Below, piece after piece: positions 1 through 7,533 of a stretch of DNA of 16,273 nucleotides. The stretch spans positions 1 through 16,273 of the forward strand of contig JBAXAM010000031.1 in NCBI GenBank assembly GCA_037142515.1, read 5' to 3'. How positions within the stretch are numbered: position 1 is the first letter of the stretch; every line of letters starts with the position of its first letter. Below the pieces are notes generated by a model, which was not told where the DNA came from, made no database searches, and saw only the letters and a list, made by a program, of their open reading frames with translations. Origin of the DNA: JBAXAM01 sp037142515. GTDB lineage: Bacteria > Pseudomonadota > Gammaproteobacteria > UBA9339. A program made the translations under genes and the position numbers.

Positions 1-47
1 ACAAATATGCTGCCTCGTCAAAAATAATTTACAGAAAGGATGTTACA

Positions 48-293
48 CTACCCAGCTCTAATAATTTTACGTTGTTTGGCTTTGGTAACCGTAGCAATAC
101 CATCTCCATAATTGCTGGCTTTTCGATACCGCACTTCGATAAAAACTAAAGTTGTACCATCATGCATAATTAAATCTATTTCACCGCACTTACACAGATA
201 ATTAGCTGCAACAAGTTTAAGCCCCTGGCGCTGCAAATAATCGCATGCCAAGTTTTCCGCATTTTTACCAATTATTTTACTTGAGATTTGCAT
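48..293 (-). pseudogene. yraN: YraN-family (UPF0102) nuclease-like protein, C-terminally truncated
   Basis: This encodes 81 residues, whereas YraN/UPF0102 proteins usually have about 110-130. The N-terminal family features are visible: a G-x-x-A-E helix near residues 9-13, GEIDLI at 37-42, and FIEVRYR at 51-57. These form the core of the PD-(D/E)xK-like nuclease fold, with candidate residues D40 and E53. The T-K-A-K-Q-R-K-I-I-R-A segment that starts the next helix is present. The frame then stops at 48-50, and the terminal helix and strand (normally ending in an R-F-D-V-type motif) are missing. None of the three frames across positions 1-47 restores an obvious continuation. It lies 30 bp downstream of lpoA, the same neighbour as in E. 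coli (lpoA-yraN). The cellular role of YraN is not established. I call it truncated and probably degraded; a functional short form cannot be excluded. Confidence 0.7.
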
Positions 294-323
294 TGTAAAT
301 ATTGAATTAACTAATGCACAAAA

Positions 324-1517
324 CTAAAAACCTTGAACTACATTGTCTTTCACCTGAGCCCATTGCAAGCTGCGATAAATATGATTGGAATCATCTAAAT
401 ATAAAGTACCACTAGCGCCTTCAATTCCAACATGCGACGCACTCAACAAAGTGTTTAATTCTATTGCCAAATTATAAGCATCAACACCAAGTGCATAAAA
501 CTTACTATAATTAGCAAATGAATTCGCCCAAAGCGCGGTTGCAGTAATTCGCTCATGAATAGCCTTAAGATTAGCATTAAGAGAATTAGGATTTTGGATC
601 ACCCAGGGCATATCGCAAAAATATACATCATTAATATCTTGGTTCAAATCTGGTCCAGAATTACCACTATAAAGTGTCGAAATTGAATATATTGGCAAGT
701 CACTAGCATAATAAAATTTTAAAAGAGGCACAATCAGTCGCGCCTGCGCTGGCGAGATTGCCACTAGAAAAATAGAATCTATATCTTGACGTCGCATCTC
801 ATGAGAGATCACCTGCTTTTTATTTTTATGTTGTTGTGGTACACACATTGTAGCAGCATCCTTTGCCAAAAAATTACAAACTTGTTCAGCAAGATTTCGA
901 CCAGCACTATACTTCAAAGTTGCAGAAACTTGTCCTTCAGAGGACTTGTATTGATTTTCGAAAGCTACTGCGATTTTTTCTCCCCACGCACTTTCCGGTA
1001 CTATAACAGCTACATTATTAAGCCGTTCTTGCTGCATTTTTACAGCTACTTGCGCCGCTTCATCTTGGGGCAACAATCCAAATTGATAAAGATTATCCAC
1101 AACATGATGCTGATAATCATCCAAAGTATTTAGGGCAATAGTTGGTACTGGCAACGGTTTTATACTAGAGATTGATTCTACTTCAGGCTTAGTTAACGGG
1201 CCTATAACTACCTCGGCACCATTTGCTATTGCTTGTTGGTACAAGTAACTAACATCACCATCGGACGTATCAATTATATGGATATTAATGTTTGATTGCT
1301 GTTTGCTGGAATAATAGGCAGCTAACAAGCCATTATTTATCGCCTGACTAGTAGCAGCCAACTCTCCCTTACCCTTGAGCGGCAACATTACGGCAATGTT
1401 GTGAGGTGGCGTTATTCCAGCTCGCGTTATTTTTTCTTCGGCTTTTTGTTCTGATAGATTACCAGCACAACTATTGATCAATAAGATTATAACAAGCACT
1501 AGTAATCGCTTTAGCAT
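324..1517 (-). CDS. lpoA: LpoA-type lipoprotein, activator of class A penicillin-binding protein (short form)
   Basis: This is a 397-residue outer-membrane lipoprotein. A signal peptide (MLKR, then a hydrophobic stretch 5-14) ends in the lipobox I-N-S-C with C17 as the lipidated residue. The rest matches the periplasmic-binding-protein-like domain of LpoA: IAVMLPLKGKG at 41-51, VVIGPLT at 103-109, and PTIALN followed by NLYQFGLLPQDEA at 142-154. The C-terminal G-x-D-A-Y and G-x-L-x-L-D segments are also present. In E. coli LpoA reaches from the outer membrane to stimulate PBP1A. E. coli LpoA is nearly 680 residues with an N-terminal TPR-like domain. That domain is absent here, so only the PBP-fold domain remains, close to the lipid anchor. 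The start at 1517 is supported by TAAGG, which overlaps the mraY stop 6 bp upstream. Tight coupling to mraY suggests co-expression with precursor synthesis. Confidence 0.85.
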   Translation of the reverse strand: MLKRLLVLVIILLINSCAGNLSEQKAEEKITRAGITPPHNIAVMLPLKGKGELAATSQAINNGLLAAYYSSKQQSNINIHIIDTSDGDVSYLYQQAIANGAEVVIGPLTKPEVESISSIKPLPVPTIALNTLDDYQHHVVDNLYQFGLLPQDEAAQVAVKMQQERLNNVAVIVPESAWGEKIAVAFENQYKSSEGQVSATLKYSAGRNLAEQVCNFLAKDAATMCVPQQHKNKKQVISHEMRRQDIDSIFLVAISPAQARLIVPLLKFYYASDLPIYSISTLYSGNSGPDLNQDINDVYFCDMPWVIQNPNSLNANLKAIHERITATALWANSFANYSKFYALGVDAYNLAIELNTLLSASHVGIEGASGTLYLDDSNHIYRSLQWAQVKDNVVQGF

Positions 1518-1523
1518 AAAAAA

Positions 1524-2606
1524 TTACCTTAGTTTTAAGGCTGAAAGCCCGAGCAAAACCAAAACACAAGTGACAATCCAAAACCGCACAATAATTCTCG
1601 GCTCCGGCCAGCCTTTAAGTTCAAAATGATGGTGGATTGGAGCCATTTTAAAAATACGTTTGCCTGTGAGCTTAAACGAGGCAATTTGCAAAATTACAGA
1701 AACAGTTTCAAGCACAAAAATTCCACCCATTATCATTAATATCAACTCTTGTCGAATGATTACAGCAACTGTTCCAAGTGCCGCACCAAGCCCAAGAGCA
1801 CCAATATCTCCCATAAAAATTTGTGCTGGATAAGTATTAAACCAAAGAAAACCCAAACCCGCACCAACAATAGCACTACAAAACACTGCGACCTCACCAA
1901 CTCCAGGCACATAGGGCATAAATAGATATTTGGCAAAATGAGAGTTACCACCAACATAAGCAAAAATTCCCAAAGCCCCAGCAATCATAACTATTGGCAA
2001 AATAGCAAGCCCATCCAAACCATCAGTTAAATTAACTGCATTACTTGTACCAACAATAACAAAACAAACAAAAAATATATAAAAAACACCCAGCTCAAAA
2101 CCAAAAGACTTAAAAAACGGTATAATCAATCGTGTTTCAGCCGCATATTTTGCTGTCACAAATAAAAAAACAGCCGCACCCAAACCTATTAATGTCTGCC
2201 ATAAAAATTTCTGTCGCGCCAATAACCCTTGCGAATTCTTTAAAATTAATTTGCGATAATCATCAACAAAACCAACCACACCAAAACTCAGAGTTGTAAT
2301 AAAAACCACCCAAATGTAGTGATTACCTAAATCTGCCCACAAAAGCATGCTCAAACTAACGGCAATTAAAATTAAAACCCCACCCATCGTTGGAGTCCCA
2401 GCTTTTTGTAGATGACTTTTGGGGCCTTCTAAACGAATAGACTGGCCAATTTGATAAAATACTAATTTCTGAATTACCGCAGGACCAACCAACATAGCAA
2501 TTAATAACGCGGTTAAAGCAGCCAAAACACAGCGCATGGTAATATAATGAAAAACATGAAAACTACGGCTATATTCTTCTAATAATTTTGCCAAATAAAA
2601 CATCAT
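1524..2606 (-). CDS. mraY: Phospho-N-acetylmuramoyl-pentapeptide-transferase (lipid I synthase)
   Basis: MraY transfers phospho-MurNAc-pentapeptide from UDP to undecaprenyl phosphate on the inner face of the cytoplasmic membrane, forming lipid I. At 360 residues it has the E. coli length and about ten hydrophobic segments. Diagnostic motifs are G-T-P-T-M-G-G (70-76), the Mg-binding D115-D116 of VDDYRK, NLTDGLDGL (192-200), FMGDIGA (264-270) with D267, and the PIHHHFE loop (323-329). The usual G-D-x-G-S is G-D-I-G-A here, a mild variation. The start overlaps the ddl stop by 4 bp (ATGA). A second ATG immediately follows and is equally possible. An AGGTAG-type ribosome site lies about 9 nt upstream. 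It is the last canonical dcw gene in this cluster: murD, ftsW and murG do not follow. Confidence 0.97.
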   Translation of the reverse strand: MMFYLAKLLEEYSRSFHVFHYITMRCVLAALTALLIAMLVGPAVIQKLVFYQIGQSIRLEGPKSHLQKAGTPTMGGVLILIAVSLSMLLWADLGNHYIWVVFITTLSFGVVGFVDDYRKLILKNSQGLLARQKFLWQTLIGLGAAVFLFVTAKYAAETRLIIPFFKSFGFELGVFYIFFVCFVIVGTSNAVNLTDGLDGLAILPIVMIAGALGIFAYVGGNSHFAKYLFMPYVPGVGEVAVFCSAIVGAGLGFLWFNTYPAQIFMGDIGALGLGAALGTVAVIIRQELILMIMGGIFVLETVSVILQIASFKLTGKRIFKMAPIHHHFELKGWPEPRIIVRFWIVTCVLVLLGLSALKLR

Positions 2607-3763
2607 AATTTGCTACCTAACCCTTTAAAATTTTTTAAAATATTAGTGTTATAAGACACAATCAAATTATTATTCTCGCGATGCCTTTTTAGAGCAAGAC
2701 TAATTAACGCTTCAGTTAAAGCAGTAAAATTCATACCCATGGGTTCCCAAAGATAAAACGCAAGCGACCCAGGAATAGTATTTAATTCACACAAATAAAC
2801 TTTGCCGGTATCTTGATCAATAAGAAAATCAGCTCTAATCACACCATTACAATTTAAATATATAAAAGCCTGCTTTGCCATGGTTTGAATTTTTATGCTC
2901 ATCTCATCAGAAATTTCTGCAGGTATTTTGCGCTTAGCACCACTCATACCTTTCGACTTATTGAAATATTTATCTCGATAGGAAAGAATAGCATCTCCAC
3001 GAACAGGCTCTTCACACACTGAAACTTTAGCCTCTTCATGATCACCAAGCACTGCACAATTTACTTCTTTCAGATTGACAATTTTTGGTTCAACCAAAAT
3101 ACGTTGTGACATACTAACTGCCAAATCAACTGCGTCTTCTAACTCACTATCATTATTAACAGCTGTTACTCCAACACTTGACCCTAAATTTCCAGGCTTT
3201 ACAACTAAAGGATAATTAAATTTAGCTTTTATTTTAGATATTACCGTATCTTTAGACTCAACCCACTCATACGCATAAAACCAAACATCATCCAAGACTG
3301 AAACACCAACGCTCCTTAAAATCATCTTAGTTGCAACTTTATCCATACTAATTGCTGATGCCAAAACATCACAACCAACATAAGGAATATTCATGGTCTC
3401 AAAGAGACCTTGCAAAGAGCCATCTTCACCGTAGGTTCCATGCATCACTGGAAAAACAATATCAATAGCAGCGATTTGTCTTTTATTAAAAATTCCTACA
3501 GATTCCCTACAAATCCGACCTGAGCCTACATTTTGGTTAATTATACTTTTTTGGCTTTGTGCCATTAATTTATCAAGATCACGATAATTCTCTAGATCAA
3601 GTAATTTCTCACCCGTGTACCACTGACCTTGTTTAGAAATATAAACAGGAATAATTTGATATTTGTTTTTATCAAGCACAGCAATACACTGCAATGCCGA
3701 AAGCACAGAAATTTCATGCTCAACGCTTCTACCACCAAAAATTACTGCAATATTTAATTTCAT
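2603..3763 (-). CDS. ddl: D-alanine--D-alanine ligase, long form
   Basis: An ATP-grasp enzyme that joins two D-alanines in the cytoplasm for MurF. I chose the ATG at 3761-3763 (386 residues) because the family start K-L-N-I-A-V-I-F-G-G-R-S follows at once. The 19 extra upstream residues lie almost entirely inside the murF coding end. Visible motifs are GGRSVEHEIS (10-19), HGTYGEDG (108-115), the ATP-grasp PLVVKPGNLGSSVGV (185-199), and metal ligands D312, E326 and N328 (CELNTIPGS). The omega-loop S-Y-R-D-K-Y ends in Y266, the tyrosine typical of D-Ala-D-Ala rather than D-Ala-D-Lac ligases. It is about 80 residues longer than E. coli DdlB. Its PGSLAFYLWEP segment resembles, from memory, clostridial Ddl proteins. 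It starts 1 bp after the murF stop and overlaps mraY by 4 bp. Confidence 0.95.
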   Translation of the reverse strand: MKLNIAVIFGGRSVEHEISVLSALQCIAVLDKNKYQIIPVYISKQGQWYTGEKLLDLENYRDLDKLMAQSQKSIINQNVGSGRICRESVGIFNKRQIAAIDIVFPVMHGTYGEDGSLQGLFETMNIPYVGCDVLASAISMDKVATKMILRSVGVSVLDDVWFYAYEWVESKDTVISKIKAKFNYPLVVKPGNLGSSVGVTAVNNDSELEDAVDLAVSMSQRILVEPKIVNLKEVNCAVLGDHEEAKVSVCEEPVRGDAILSYRDKYFNKSKGMSGAKRKIPAEISDEMSIKIQTMAKQAFIYLNCNGVIRADFLIDQDTGKVYLCELNTIPGSLAFYLWEPMGMNFTALTEALISLALKRHRENNNLIVSYNTNILKNFKGLGSKL

Positions 3764-3764
3764 G

Positions 3765-5384
3765 TTATTCACTATAATTATCTGGTAAATCATTTTCAAA
3801 CAATACCACGTCACCAGCACGCAAAATTTGTTCTAAATGTTGTTTTGCCGCAGCAAAATCTACAGCGACAAATAAAGAACTATCGGGGTATTTTTCCGCC
3901 AACAAACCACGCTGCAATGCCGCGGTCTGTTCCTTGCCAACCAAAATAACATAATCACAAACCTGCGCAATATATTTACCAAAACGCTCGTTATACTCAT
4001 CTTCTTTTGCACCCAACTCTATCATTCCAGGGGTAATAATAATTTTTCTTTTCCCCGAAATCTGCTCAAGCACCTCCAGCGCCATTTTGCTACCAACTGG
4101 ATTAGAATTAAAAGCATCGTCAATAAAAATAATATCCGCACCAACACGCTTGAGTGCTAGGCGGTGCGGTACTGCTGCAAGCTGCTTTACTGAATAAAGC
4201 ATCTCATCGAGCTCCACCCCAAGTTCAGAAGCAAGCGCTATTGCGCCCAAAATATTGTAAATATTGTATTTGCCCAATAATTTAGTTTGAAATACAGCTT
4301 TGGAGTTATCACACATTCGCACTACAGTAAAATTACTACCTTGTTCGTTTATAGTTAAATCTCTAACTAGATAATCAAGCCCAGTATCAGTACCTGCTGC
4401 CTCAATACCATACCGAATTACATGACATTTTGCTGCTTTAGCCAATTTCTGACTATTAATATCATCTGCATTAAAAAATGCAGTTCCATCTGGCGGAAGC
4501 GACTCTATTAATTCATTCTTAGTGTTTATAATATTTTCTAAGGTCTTAAAAGACTCAAGGTGTTGTTCACCAATTGCGGTAATCAAACCATATTGCGGTT
4601 TTGCTAGCTCGCACAACTCTTTAATATCTCCCTGTTTTTTTGCGCTCATCTCCACTACAAAAATATCATGTGTCGGTTTTAAATCCGAACGAATGACCTT
4701 AGTCACACCCATCGTCGTATTGTAACTTCCTGGAGTCATCAGCGTATTAAATTTTTGTCGTAAAATTTCCGCCAAAACATATTTAGTTGTAGTTTTACCA
4801 AAACTTCCAGTTATCCCAACAACCTTCAAATTAAGCAGTGCACGCCTACGCTGACAGGCGTCGCGAAAATACCAATTTTGAATCAATTGTTCAAATGGCA
4901 TAACCAGCCAATTTATAAACATTAAAAATATTGGTACAAAAAAATTGTAAAACACAAGCAAAACAAGAGTAAGCACAAACCAAACATCACCATGATGCCA
5001 CAACAAAAAGAATGAAATTGAATAAAGAACTGCTACAAAAACAATGTTAACGCAAAATAGACGCTTAACTCGCGCGGTAAATACCAATGGTTTTTTTTCT
5101 GGCAACTTAGTCCTGAGCAAAAACAGCCTAAAATAAACAAGGATAAAAAGGACAAGCATTACCAGTGGCACTTGGAAAAACACTCCTAACAACGCAATCA
5201 ATGGACCTAGATCCTTGTAATGAAAAACCTGCAAAGCTCGCTTCTTAAGCCAAACGACATAACGACTGTTGAAATAAGAGTTTAATTGTAAAATATGCAG
5301 GTGTTTTTTGATTTTCCAAAATGTGTAACACCCGTGGCTGACTAGCGCCAAAACAAAAAAACACATGATTATATAGGTCATCAT
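3765..5384 (-). CDS. murF: Membrane-anchored UDP-MurNAc-tripeptide--D-Ala-D-Ala ligase (MurF-like Mur ligase)
   Basis: A 539-residue Mur ligase that should add D-Ala-D-Ala to UDP-MurNAc-tripeptide. Residues 1-170 are strongly hydrophobic, with candidate membrane segments near 3-21, 58-88, 108-128 and 132-165. The catalytic part follows: P-loop GITGSFGKTTTK (190-201), S-Y-N-T-T-M-G-V (220-227), the VVEMSAKKQGDI block with E245, and H275 in E-Q-H-L. Further on are GKYNIYN (371-377), PHRLA (406-410), and D-D-A-F-N-S-N-P (422-429), the MurF-type D-D-x-x-N-x-N-P motif. Ordinary proteobacterial MurF is soluble, about 450 residues, and begins with a substrate-binding domain that is replaced here by the membrane region. 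Similar membrane Mur ligases are known, as I recall, in Clostridia. The start overlaps the hydrolase stop by 4 bp, and a GGATGGG ribosome site lies 8 nt upstream. A different amide ligase role is possible but unlikely next to ddl. Confidence 0.85.
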   Translation of the reverse strand: MMTYIIMCFFVLALVSHGCYTFWKIKKHLHILQLNSYFNSRYVVWLKKRALQVFHYKDLGPLIALLGVFFQVPLVMLVLFILVYFRLFLLRTKLPEKKPLVFTARVKRLFCVNIVFVAVLYSISFFLLWHHGDVWFVLTLVLLVFYNFFVPIFLMFINWLVMPFEQLIQNWYFRDACQRRRALLNLKVVGITGSFGKTTTKYVLAEILRQKFNTLMTPGSYNTTMGVTKVIRSDLKPTHDIFVVEMSAKKQGDIKELCELAKPQYGLITAIGEQHLESFKTLENIINTKNELIESLPPDGTAFFNADDINSQKLAKAAKCHVIRYGIEAAGTDTGLDYLVRDLTINEQGSNFTVVRMCDNSKAVFQTKLLGKYNIYNILGAIALASELGVELDEMLYSVKQLAAVPHRLALKRVGADIIFIDDAFNSNPVGSKMALEVLEQISGKRKIIITPGMIELGAKEDEYNERFGKYIAQVCDYVILVGKEQTAALQRGLLAEKYPDSSLFVAVDFAAAKQHLEQILRAGDVVLFENDLPDNYSE

Positions 5385-6118
5385 TTTAAAAACCCATCCA
5401 GCTCCATAACCACTTTTTCATAATTATCAAGAAACGGAAAATGCCCACTACCAGAAAACACTTTAAATTCAGAACCAGAAATCATCTTATGCATAATAGC
5501 ACCGGCTGCAAGTGGCGTACTAGTGTCTTGATCACCCCAAAGCAGTAGCGTTGGCACTTTAATCTGCGACAACAACGCAGTTACATCTTCATTTACAACT
5601 TTTACTAAAATTGACCTCATCCGCCCACTGGCATTTTTATAATCGGCAGAACCGAATTTTTTCTTGTACATCTCAAGCTGCAGACCAAAAATACTCAAAA
5701 ATTTTAATATCTTAAAAAAACAAATCCTTAAATTAAGCTTAAATGACCGCGGTAATCTTACTCCAGCGCTACTAATTAAAACAATTTTTTTTACATTAAC
5801 TAACTTACGCGCCACCAGTTCAATAATTATTTTTCCACCCATGGAATGGCCAATTAAAATAGGGTCAATAATCTTAACTGCATTAATAAACTGTGCAATT
5901 GAATTCGCGTATTCCGCACTACCCCAAATTTCCTCAGGCACAGTACTCAAACCAAAACCAGGCAAGTCTATTGCATAAGTAGTAAACTGTCTTGCCAAGT
6001 GCTTTTGTAACTTAGCAACAGCTTCAGCACTGCAGCCCCAACCATGGAGTAGCAGAAGCGGCACACCCTGGCCCTCCACCTTATAATGAACTTTTAAATT
6101 TCCAAGTTTAATAAACAT
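5381..6118 (-). CDS. Alpha/beta-fold hydrolase in the murein operon, substrate unknown
   Basis: A 245-residue single-domain alpha/beta hydrolase with no signal peptide, so presumably cytoplasmic. Visible features are the oxyanion-hole motif LLLLHGWG (21-28) and the nucleophile elbow GHSMGG (90-95) with S92. D198 sits in W-G-D-Q-D-T-S-T-P and H226 in SGSGHFPF. A basic, hydrophobic cap region lies around 120-150 (RLPRSFKLNLRICFFKILKF). The stretch GSADYKNASGRMR followed by LVKVVNED recalls, from memory, hydrolases next to murF and ddl in Clostridia. It overlaps the 3' end of murE by 25 bp and murF by 4 bp, so it is surely co-translated with them. The substrate is unknown. Its position suggests a role linked to the D-Ala-D-Ala branch, membrane lipids or precursor quality control, all of which is inference. 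It is not part of the standard dcw cluster. Confidence 0.85.
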   Translation of the reverse strand: MFIKLGNLKVHYKVEGQGVPLLLLHGWGCSAEAVAKLQKHLARQFTTYAIDLPGFGLSTVPEEIWGSAEYANSIAQFINAVKIIDPILIGHSMGGKIIIELVARKLVNVKKIVLISSAGVRLPRSFKLNLRICFFKILKFLSIFGLQLEMYKKKFGSADYKNASGRMRSILVKVVNEDVTALLSQIKVPTLLLWGDQDTSTPLAAGAIMHKMISGSEFKVFSGSGHFPFLDNYEKVVMELDGFLK

Positions 6119-7533
6119 CTATATACCACTTCTTGATCGCTAAATAATAATTTCTCTTTACCAATGATCTGATAATTTTCATGTCCTTTGCCAGCAATCA
6201 AAACCACATCGCTCTCATTGGCGCAATCAATTGCATGTGCAATAGCAACTCTGCGATCTTGCTCAACTTCGGCTGCCCACGGACACAAAAGCCCCTGCAA
6301 AATATCGCTTATTATTTGCCGCGGGTCTTCAGTGCGTGGATTATCATTGGTAATAACAATATGATCGCTATAGCGCTCCGCAATTTGCCCCATCAGCGGC
6401 CGCTTGCCACAATCACGATCACCACCACAACCAAACACGCACCATATAGCTCCATGGCAGTGCTCTCTAAGCACCAATAAAACCTTCTCAAGCGCATCTG
6501 GAGTGTGCGCGTAGTCAACTACAACTAATGGCTTTTTATTATCACCACCAAAAGTTTGCATTCTACCACTTACAGTTTCTAATTTTTCTATGCCTACCAA
6601 TGCATCAGCTATATTTACTTTCATAACACCCAAAACGGCTAAAACTGCAAGCAAATTACTAATATTAAACTTACCTAAAAGACGGCTTTTTAATAAGCCT
6701 TCTCCCCATGGCGTTATAGCATTAGAGCCTATACCCAATTTAATCGTTGGCACTTCTGCTGTTATATTTTCAATTGTATAAGCATAAATCTTAAGTGATT
6801 CTTTCAGCTCATTAATTAATTTTTGCCCAAATTCATCATCTGCATTAATTATCGCATATTGCAGCCCCGGTAGCCTAAATAATATTTTCTTTGCAGCACC
6901 ATAATTTTCCATCGTCCCATGATAGTCCAAATGGTCACGCGTCAAATTGGTAAAAACCGCAATTTTAAAATCAATACCGCTAACACGTTGTTGCACGAGA
7001 CTGTGCGATGATACTTCCATAGCAACTGCCTGGGCACCTGCTTTTTTTAGCTCAAATAACCAACGCTGCAGTGTAACTGGATCTGGAGTAGTGTTAATCA
7101 CTGGCGAAAGCTTTCCTGGAAAACCAATACCAATTGTTCCAATTACCCCGCATGGAACACCCAAACTGGTCAAAACGGAGGCAATAAATTGAGTAGTTGA
7201 CGTTTTGCCATTAGTTCCGGTAACACCAATTACTGTTAATTTGCTCGAGGGATAATCATAAAATTTGGCAGCGATCAAACCAGCTTTATTTCTCAGATCA
7301 GGCACAATTATAACTGGCACATCAACGTCTTGTACTGCAGTTTCACAAAGTACGGCCACCGCCCCTTTATTAATAGCATCAGCAATAAAATCACGGCCAT
7401 CTGCTGCCACGCCACGGTAAGCTAAAAACAAATCACCAGCCTGAACCGTGCGACTATCAATTGCAATGCCTGTAACTTGGCAATCGACTTGCGTTTCTAA
7501 TAAATCTTTTAATTTATATACTCTCTTTATCAT
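6094..7533 (-). CDS. murE: UDP-MurNAc-L-alanyl-D-glutamate--2,6-diaminopimelate ligase
   Basis: A cytoplasmic Mur ligase that adds the third stem-peptide residue. I chose the ATG at 7531-7533 (479 residues, MIKRVYKL) because a clear TTGGGAG ribosome site lies 9 nt upstream and the family N-terminus begins there. An in-frame upstream extension of 11 residues has no family similarity. Motifs are IAIDSRTVQAGDLF (24-37), P-loop GVTGTNGKTSTT (103-114), EVSSHSL (173-179), FTNLTRDHLDYHG (194-206), VVDYAHTPDALEK (338-350), FGCGGDRD (367-374), DNPR at 397-400 and GKGHENYQ near the C-terminus. The arginine of DNPR recognises meso-diaminopimelate, so this organism should have DAP-type, Gram-negative-style peptidoglycan. 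It overlaps ftsI by 20 bp and the downstream hydrolase by 25 bp. Confidence 0.97.
   Translation of the reverse strand: MIKRVYKLKDLLETQVDCQVTGIAIDSRTVQAGDLFLAYRGVAADGRDFIADAINKGAVAVLCETAVQDVDVPVIIVPDLRNKAGLIAAKFYDYPSSKLTVIGVTGTNGKTSTTQFIASVLTSLGVPCGVIGTIGIGFPGKLSPVINTTPDPVTLQRWLFELKKAGAQAVAMEVSSHSLVQQRVSGIDFKIAVFTNLTRDHLDYHGTMENYGAAKKILFRLPGLQYAIINADDEFGQKLINELKESLKIYAYTIENITAEVPTIKLGIGSNAITPWGEGLLKSRLLGKFNISNLLAVLAVLGVMKVNIADALVGIEKLETVSGRMQTFGGDNKKPLVVVDYAHTPDALEKVLLVLREHCHGAIWCVFGCGGDRDCGKRPLMGQIAERYSDHIVITNDNPRTEDPRQIISDILQGLLCPWAAEVEQDRRVAIAHAIDCANESDVVLIAGKGHENYQIIGKEKLLFSDQEVVYRCLLNLEI

Noticed and set aside
786..1133. 115-residue plus-strand frame opposite lpoA.
   Set aside because: Low-complexity hydrophobic translation opposite a well-supported gene; a shadow frame.
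2603..3763. Possibility that Ddl is a vancomycin-resistance D-Ala-D-Lac ligase.
   Set aside because: Omega-loop tyrosine Y266 is present, and no vanH, vanX or two-component genes are nearby.
2603..3820. Ddl start at 3820, giving 405 residues.
   Set aside because: The extra 19 residues are nearly all within murF and lack similarity; the family start K-L-N-I-A-V-I-F-G-G begins at 3763.
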